From: Isoetes taiwanensis
Taxonomy: Eukaryota > Streptophyta > Lycopodiopsida > Isoetales > Isoetaceae
Reading direction: 5' to 3'
Length of the DNA stretch: 64,000 bases
Assembly: GCA_021234155.1 (NCBI GenBank)
Contig: JAJEKV010000042.1
Location: 1,043,864-1,107,863, forward strand
Part shown: piece by piece, positions 58,560-64,000 of the stretch
How positions within the stretch are numbered: position 1 is the first letter of the stretch
How the letters are laid out: the number at the start of each line of letters is the position of its first letter
Program-made: the position numbers and the translations under genes
Notes under the pieces: model-generated
Seen by the model: only the letters and a program-made list of their open reading frames with translations
Told to the model about the DNA's origin: nothing
The model's database searches: none

Positions 58560-61500
58560 ATAAAGCTAGTATCCCCTAGGAATAAACCGACCAAATGACA
58601 CGACGTAATCTAGCAAGTCCGTCCAACTTGTTATGATAACATCAACTCACTTGGTGGGACTAATTCCAGAATTTAATTAACGACAGGGTAACTCTCTAGA
58701 ATAGCAGCACGTGTTATATCCTTGGATATTCCTTAGGCGACGATAATAATGTCCAGTTATCGGCGTTCCTCGACCTATAACTTTAATTATTTTCCTTTGG
58801 TAGATGCCGTGATAACACAATTTCTTCGGGCCTTGCCATGGATTCAATCCATACTATATTCATATGCTTTATGTTAGACCTTACTCGACGTCTAACCCTT
58901 AGCTCGTCTTATTTCCCAGAGAAAGGATCTCTTTTCGCCCAACCAACTAGGGACTGCCATGCAGCACCCCTCTAGACCATGGGTAGCTTTAATCCTACCA
59001 CCCCTCACTACTTCTTCTCAATGGTCGTGTTTTTTTTATGGACCATTTTCCCAGACCACGGTACAAACTCTGTAATACGTAGTGAGTGCCTGTGTTAGAA
59101 CCCCCCATAATAATGTCAACACTTTGTGCCAAACTTCACCGTCTATATGATGTGATTAATTATCTGTGCCACACGCCTGTCAAAGTGACAACCGTCTACC
59201 CTCTTTTGGAGTGTTCTCCCGTACATTCCAATGCCACCCAATCATTGTTGATTACTCACCTCCTTCTAGGGTACCTAGATAAGGTCCGAGCAAAATGTTT
59301 CCAACCATTATTTTAATACCTAAACGTCTTTAGGTCCTGCAAATGAACTTACATATTCCAAGGGATTATATGAATATCCCAAAGGACAGTACCACCCAAA
59401 GACCTCTCAAGATAGGCCTCCTCTATTCAGAGATCTTGTGTTCAAGTCTCTGGGGGGTCCCTCATATGTCCTCATAGACGCTGCCAATATGGCATGACGT
59501 ATAAATGCTATCTATCTATCTATCTGATTATTAAAAATGTCCTTGGTGAATTCAATTCACCATGTTGTCCTAAGACATGCAAGTCTTCTTCCCTAAGCCA
59601 TGCACCAAATCTTAAAAGAGTTTTTCGGCTCTTGCTGCCTTTCAAGCCACAGGTATACCTTTGCATGTTAGCAAAGACTACCCTTCTCTTCTTCAATATG
59701 TTTTCTACATCTATGATATGCCTGCCACAGCGTACACATTTCACCCTTTGGTTGTGACCTTTATTCACTAGAGTCACTAATCCATTCACTCCTTCACGTA
59801 TTCATTAATCGTCTTGGGTCTTTTAAGCCGCTATTACATGTTCCCTATGTTGTCAACCCACCTATCATTGGGGGTTATGATCCAACGTTGTCCTACATCC
59901 TCGAAATGTTAGTCATTACATTTCTCTGTCATGATGTTATGCTACTGTTCTGGCATTCCAAATGACTTGGCATCTTCATTTAAGCCATAGTCATGGCCTA
60001 AGAGCGGGTGAGCCTTCGTAAATTACCTGGAGTCATCAAGGTGCTTGCCTTGTATTTTGTGAGCCTTTCTACAATTACCTACGTCTAATATAACCCGGGC
60101 TTATGTTCGAGTCCTGTATATGTTAACTTGCACCCCCATGTAACCCATGGCGTCACCTCTGCCTGATCCAGGTATGGATCATGTGGGAAAGCTAGTCTTA
60201 GGTGTCTATGCAAGACACATTCGAACATTTAGCAGGTAACTGCTATTCGCTACTTATCCTGGAATTGTACTATTGTACTACTCAACCCCACTACCTTAAG
60301 TTTTATTCTATTGGCCGTTGACATTTATTTCAAGTGCCAACTACTACCTCATACCCTAGCATGCAACGGATTGACGGTCCTTTGCACATTTCAAACGTAT
60401 CTCCGGATCCTTCCTTAGTAACTTTAGGATACCCTCGTCTTTCTCTCCTTGCGTCGCCACCTAAATTACCTCCCTGAGATGTTTATCGTATCTGTACATG
60501 GTATGTACATAATCAACATATCTCCACATCCCATACCACCCATACTTAGTTACAATTAACCTATTGTTATTAAGTTATCAGGTCGACTTCAGCTTTTGAT
60601 CAGCTTCAAATGCTGTCGTCTTTGACTCCCTCATACTGAAGTGGAGGCACTCAAATCTCCTGGTCTTCTAATAGGAAAACCCAATGTTTCAATCTTCGTT
60701 AGTAACCGCCATATGATTATCCAATTCCTTACTCTCTTAAGAGTTTCCACCACCCTCTTAACGGGTCTATGCCTCAAGACAACGGATCCTCCACCTTCTA
60801 CTTCAGTACCTACAATTGTTCCCCATTTCCTTAACTTATACCATGCATAATGGTCATGCATTTGACCAACGTCAGTAAGCATACCCACAAGGCTACGTGG
60901 TCTTCTTACTCGTCTATAATCTTGCGTCTTTATTTCACGCTTTATTTCACGCCTCATGAACATCAATCTCTTTACCAAACACAATATATGTGTAATTTTA
61001 TACTCCGTAGTTTATGGATCCGCATCCTCATGCAACATTATTCTCTACCTTTCCGCGAATCATACCTCCATTCAAGTGGCAATAGCTATAAAATGTTGGC
61101 CCGACATTCTATGCCTGCACCATCATGATCGAACCCTACACTTCTAAAGTGGTTTCCCTCTCAGGAGCTGGGTACTTATAATCCAGTTTCCACCTTAGTA
61201 TAGTACCTCTCTAACGTAGTATATGGTAGATAATCATAAATCACTTCTTCCTCGGATATATGGTGCTATATCCAGTCTTCTTCTACGTTGAGTGGCAATA
61301 TATATGCCGCAGAATAAATCAATCCTCGTAATTATTAAGTCCAGTGTTTCAATCAGATACCAAACATCGTCATACCAATTTTTTTTCGAGTATCCATCCA
61401 AAGTAGGGATACCTTAACACTCCTTATTCCCAACATTTAGCACTTCTACTTCAAGTAAGGGCCCAGGACCTGCTCAGTCATCACCATATAACAGGCTCAG

Positions 61501-62561
61501 GACAGACCAGGCATCGGTTCGATGCTTCCGCCGTGGACACCATAGTCACAATTGGCCTTCTGTGATACAGCACGATTGCATAGCCATAGCACTGCCGGAT
61601 AGCGACCGGTGTGGTACCAATTACGTCGAATGTATATGACAGCTGTACCTGTCCCTTTACATATAAGAGTCTCTATATGCGTGATAAATTTACGAAAATA
61701 GCAATAAAATAAATAAGTAATTCAAATGTAAGAATATCCGGACGTCTGGTAAATGTATAAACATAACCAATGAATTAATATGTGTCCTCATTTGACTGTA
61801 ATCTATGCTAAAGATAGCGAGTGTGAGTGTGGAAAGATTAAAGATAACCGAAAGGAGCGAGCTATTTAAACACATAATCCAATATAATAGAAGTAGATAA
61901 GTATGTATGTCTTACACAAACTTCGGAGGGAATAACGAGACTTAGATTAGGTTATAACAAGGTTATGAATAATAAGTCATGAACAACGTCTGTCTGTACT
62001 TAATATTAAAGTATATAGGTAAGACTGTCTGATACAGTACAATATATAGTTGTATTAAAGGATAAGTATACGAGTTCTTAAAACTGTAACAAAAATAGGA
62101 AAACAAAAATTTGCTACAAAATTAAATTAGGGATGCCTGTAATGAAATGAATTACAAACTGAAGCGGGAATATAATACACCTACACACCTTAGAATGACT
62201 TTCTACTAAACAGTGCGAGATTAGTAACTCTGTATTATAATATACAAACAAATAGCAGTTCTTTATATCTATACCTATCTTTAATATATAATCAGTTACC
62301 TGTATGTATAGAAGGAACGACTTCTAAAATAGATAGACTGTGAACTCGCCACCACGAATGAAACAGTGAGACTGTTCACTTTTGACAGTCCTAACCGATG
62401 ATCATGTCTGATCTATGCCTCTACCTCTTATATCCCAAAGTTATAAATTGCACATTACAAGTCATTTCAAACTTGATCACTTTGAACATGACAACGTCTG
62501 TGTGACTTATAATCCCACGCTATCTCTTTAAGGAGGGGAGACTTCCTTCCAATGTATGATG
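58560..62561. other. Non-coding interior of the LARD-like element
   Basis: Four kilobases rich in C and T on the plus strand without a recognisable coding segment. A short TATC run lies near 59508. A purine tract (AAGGAGGGGAGA) at about 62530 lies 20 bp before the 3' LTR and may be the displaced polypurine tract. Confidence 0.5.
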
Positions 62562-64000
62562 TGTTGACGTTCCACATATTTATACGCATATTTAAGTATA
62601 AATACGTGACACATCACTATGAATAATTAATGGCACATTAATTATTCATAAGCTAAGGTTAGCTATGTTAATAATTAAATTATAAAGGTGGAAACCTAAC
62701 CAAAACCCTAATTCGAATTTAGGGCTTATCCTAATATTAAAAAGGGCTAAAATACCAAATTAGCTAATATTAACCAATCTAGAGCATGCCACCTGGCCCA
62801 AATCGATTGGGCAAGGTAGGGTTTCCATTTTGGACACCCAAATTAGGGCTTTTATGCCCCAATTCGAATTGGGAGCAATTGGGGATGGAGGAGGAGGAGC
62901 AGCCGGGCGCCCTTCCGGGCTTAGTCGAGATGGAGCAGCCCAAGACCGATTTGATTGGTTAGTCAAGAGGTTACTTTGTTGATTTATAGCATAGCCTCTA
63001 CGTGATGTGTTCTCTCTCTTTTTCTCCGTGGTTTACCTGTTAGACTAACCCTTGATTGATATGGTGAGTATTCTTATCTCTAGTCTCTGTACGTGCTTTG
63101 GTTGATGGTTTAGTAGTTCTTTGCTTAGTTAGCACTCTGGAGATGGGGGATTACGGGGGGGTAGAGACCTCTGAGCCCATGTATTGTAGTATGCTCCTAG
63201 ATAGAGCCCTCAGATTATTCCCATTAGATGCGCCTGTGCACAAGAGACCACCGAGTCGTGGATGCTATGGAATGGCTTAGCACCAAACAAGGGACACAGT
63301 GGTGAAGTGGGGGTGGGGTCTTGCACGAACATAAAAGGCTCCTGAGACTCCTACCTGGACTAGGCCTCAATAGCCAGGCCGCTGAGCTAGCGCGATCCAG
63401 GCGGGTATGGGTCCGACACTCCCCGGTACAGAGGTGTGACCCGCATGGGGCATCCCTGTACTTTGAGTAGATTTAGGGCGCAGTAAGTCTGCACGGATGG
63501 GGGTCGCCTGATGCGGCGCATTATTCTCTAGTCCACCCATGGAACCACTGTGATCCTGGAAGGGGACGCCTCCCCGACCTGCCTCATCGGACGGGGCTTC
63601 ATGAACCCTGTAGTAGGCTCGAAGGGTGATACCTTGAGTCTGCGTGTCCGGAAGGCTATAGCGATGCCATAGCATGATTCGACTCATCTGCAAAGTGTGC
63701 ACAGGAGGGGCGGATGGAGTGGACAACCCTAGCCGATGTTCTATGCCAGCCAACGCCATGTCAAGATTCGGTCTGCTGATCTCTTGAGACCTAGCCGTCA
63801 GTCGATCCTCACTGGAGTCTGAGCCGGGGTAGAACCATGGGTTTGGGGTGTTTTCCTTAGGATTAGATGCATATTCTTTGCCGTTAGTACTTGGATGGAT
63901 GTGCCACCCTTCGTGGTGGTTATTTATATATGATTTATGATGTGTGCTAACATGTATTCACGCTTCCGCGACGTAGGAGCCCCATTGAAGGCGTGGGCCG
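62562..64000 (+). repeat. 3' LTR of the LARD-like element, truncated by the window end
   Basis: Begins TGTTGACGTTCCACAT, with one extra T relative to the 5' LTR. It follows that LTR throughout with small indels. About 160 bp remain beyond the window. Confidence 0.85.

Larger units (their letters stand above)
55987..64000 (+). mobile_element. Large non-autonomous LTR element (LARD-like), 3' end outside window
   Basis: 5' LTR 55987-57584; primer site TGGTATCAGAGC 57586-57597; internal 57598-62561; 3' LTR from 62562. The two LTRs are near-identical in the visible 1.4 kb, with scattered small differences, so insertion is fairly recent. The internal region shows no gag, RT, RNase H or integrase text in any frame that I can recognise. 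LTR ends, several LTR blocks and the primer site match the chromovirus at 1036. It most resembles a LARD, mobilised in trans by an autonomous relative. Confidence 0.8.

Noticed and set aside
1-64000. CRISPR arrays, bacterial operons, rRNA genes
   Set aside because: None seen. The window is eukaryotic: spliced genes and plant retroelements throughout.

Overview
This window is nuclear DNA from a land plant. The only intact gene I can build is a 23-coding-exon gene on the minus strand, 32357 down to 11076. It encodes the plant kinesin-14 KCBP (kinesin-like calmodulin-binding protein, ZWICHEL type): MyTH4, FERM, coiled coil, minus-end motor, C-terminal calmodulin-binding helix. All splice junctions I placed are GT-AG and keep phase, and the exons sum to exactly 1239 codons plus a stop. 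Almost everything else is transposable elements or decayed gene fragments. Long transposon-filled introns and the mix of chromovirus, Copia-like, LINE, Helitron and hAT-like relics suggest a large plant genome. I cannot fix the lineage; a fern, lycophyte or gymnosperm is possible, but that is a guess.

Layout. 1-1035: non-coding DNA and an armadillo-repeat exon fragment (minus) cut off at the next element. 1036-8446: a Ty3/Gypsy chromovirus (plus) with a full 5' LTR, initiator-Met-type primer site, polypurine tract and a 3' LTR cut after 47 bp. It has RNase H, integrase and chromodomain remnants but no recognisable reverse transcriptase palm. Where gag is expected it carries a histone H3-like reading frame, the most unusual thing in the window. 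8447-11075: another LTR-element fragment, two tandem duplications and an FKBP-type TPR exon relic. 11076-32357: KCBP. Intron 8 (7258 bp) holds a LINE fragment, a microsatellite and a complete 2.6-kb Copia-like element with a perfect GCACA target duplication.

32358-43820: the KCBP upstream region with a small inverted-repeat element, a decayed multi-frame gene (34978-37383) flanked by a pair of diverged direct repeats, and a T-rich, ORF-poor 4.3-kb block bounded by 15-bp inverted repeats. 43870-55986: a hAT-like transposase-derived gene (minus), an AP-endonuclease LINE (plus), a Helitron Rep/helicase relic (plus) and a small Gypsy RT relic (minus). 55987-64000: a large LTR element with a 1.6-kb 5' LTR, about 5 kb of internal DNA without pol and a 3' LTR running off the window. 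Its LTR ends and primer site match those of the chromovirus, so it looks like a non-autonomous partner of that family.

KCBP stands alone here: no neighbour shows a functional link to it. The elements interact mainly through insertion and, for the two related LTR families, probable shared mobilisation.
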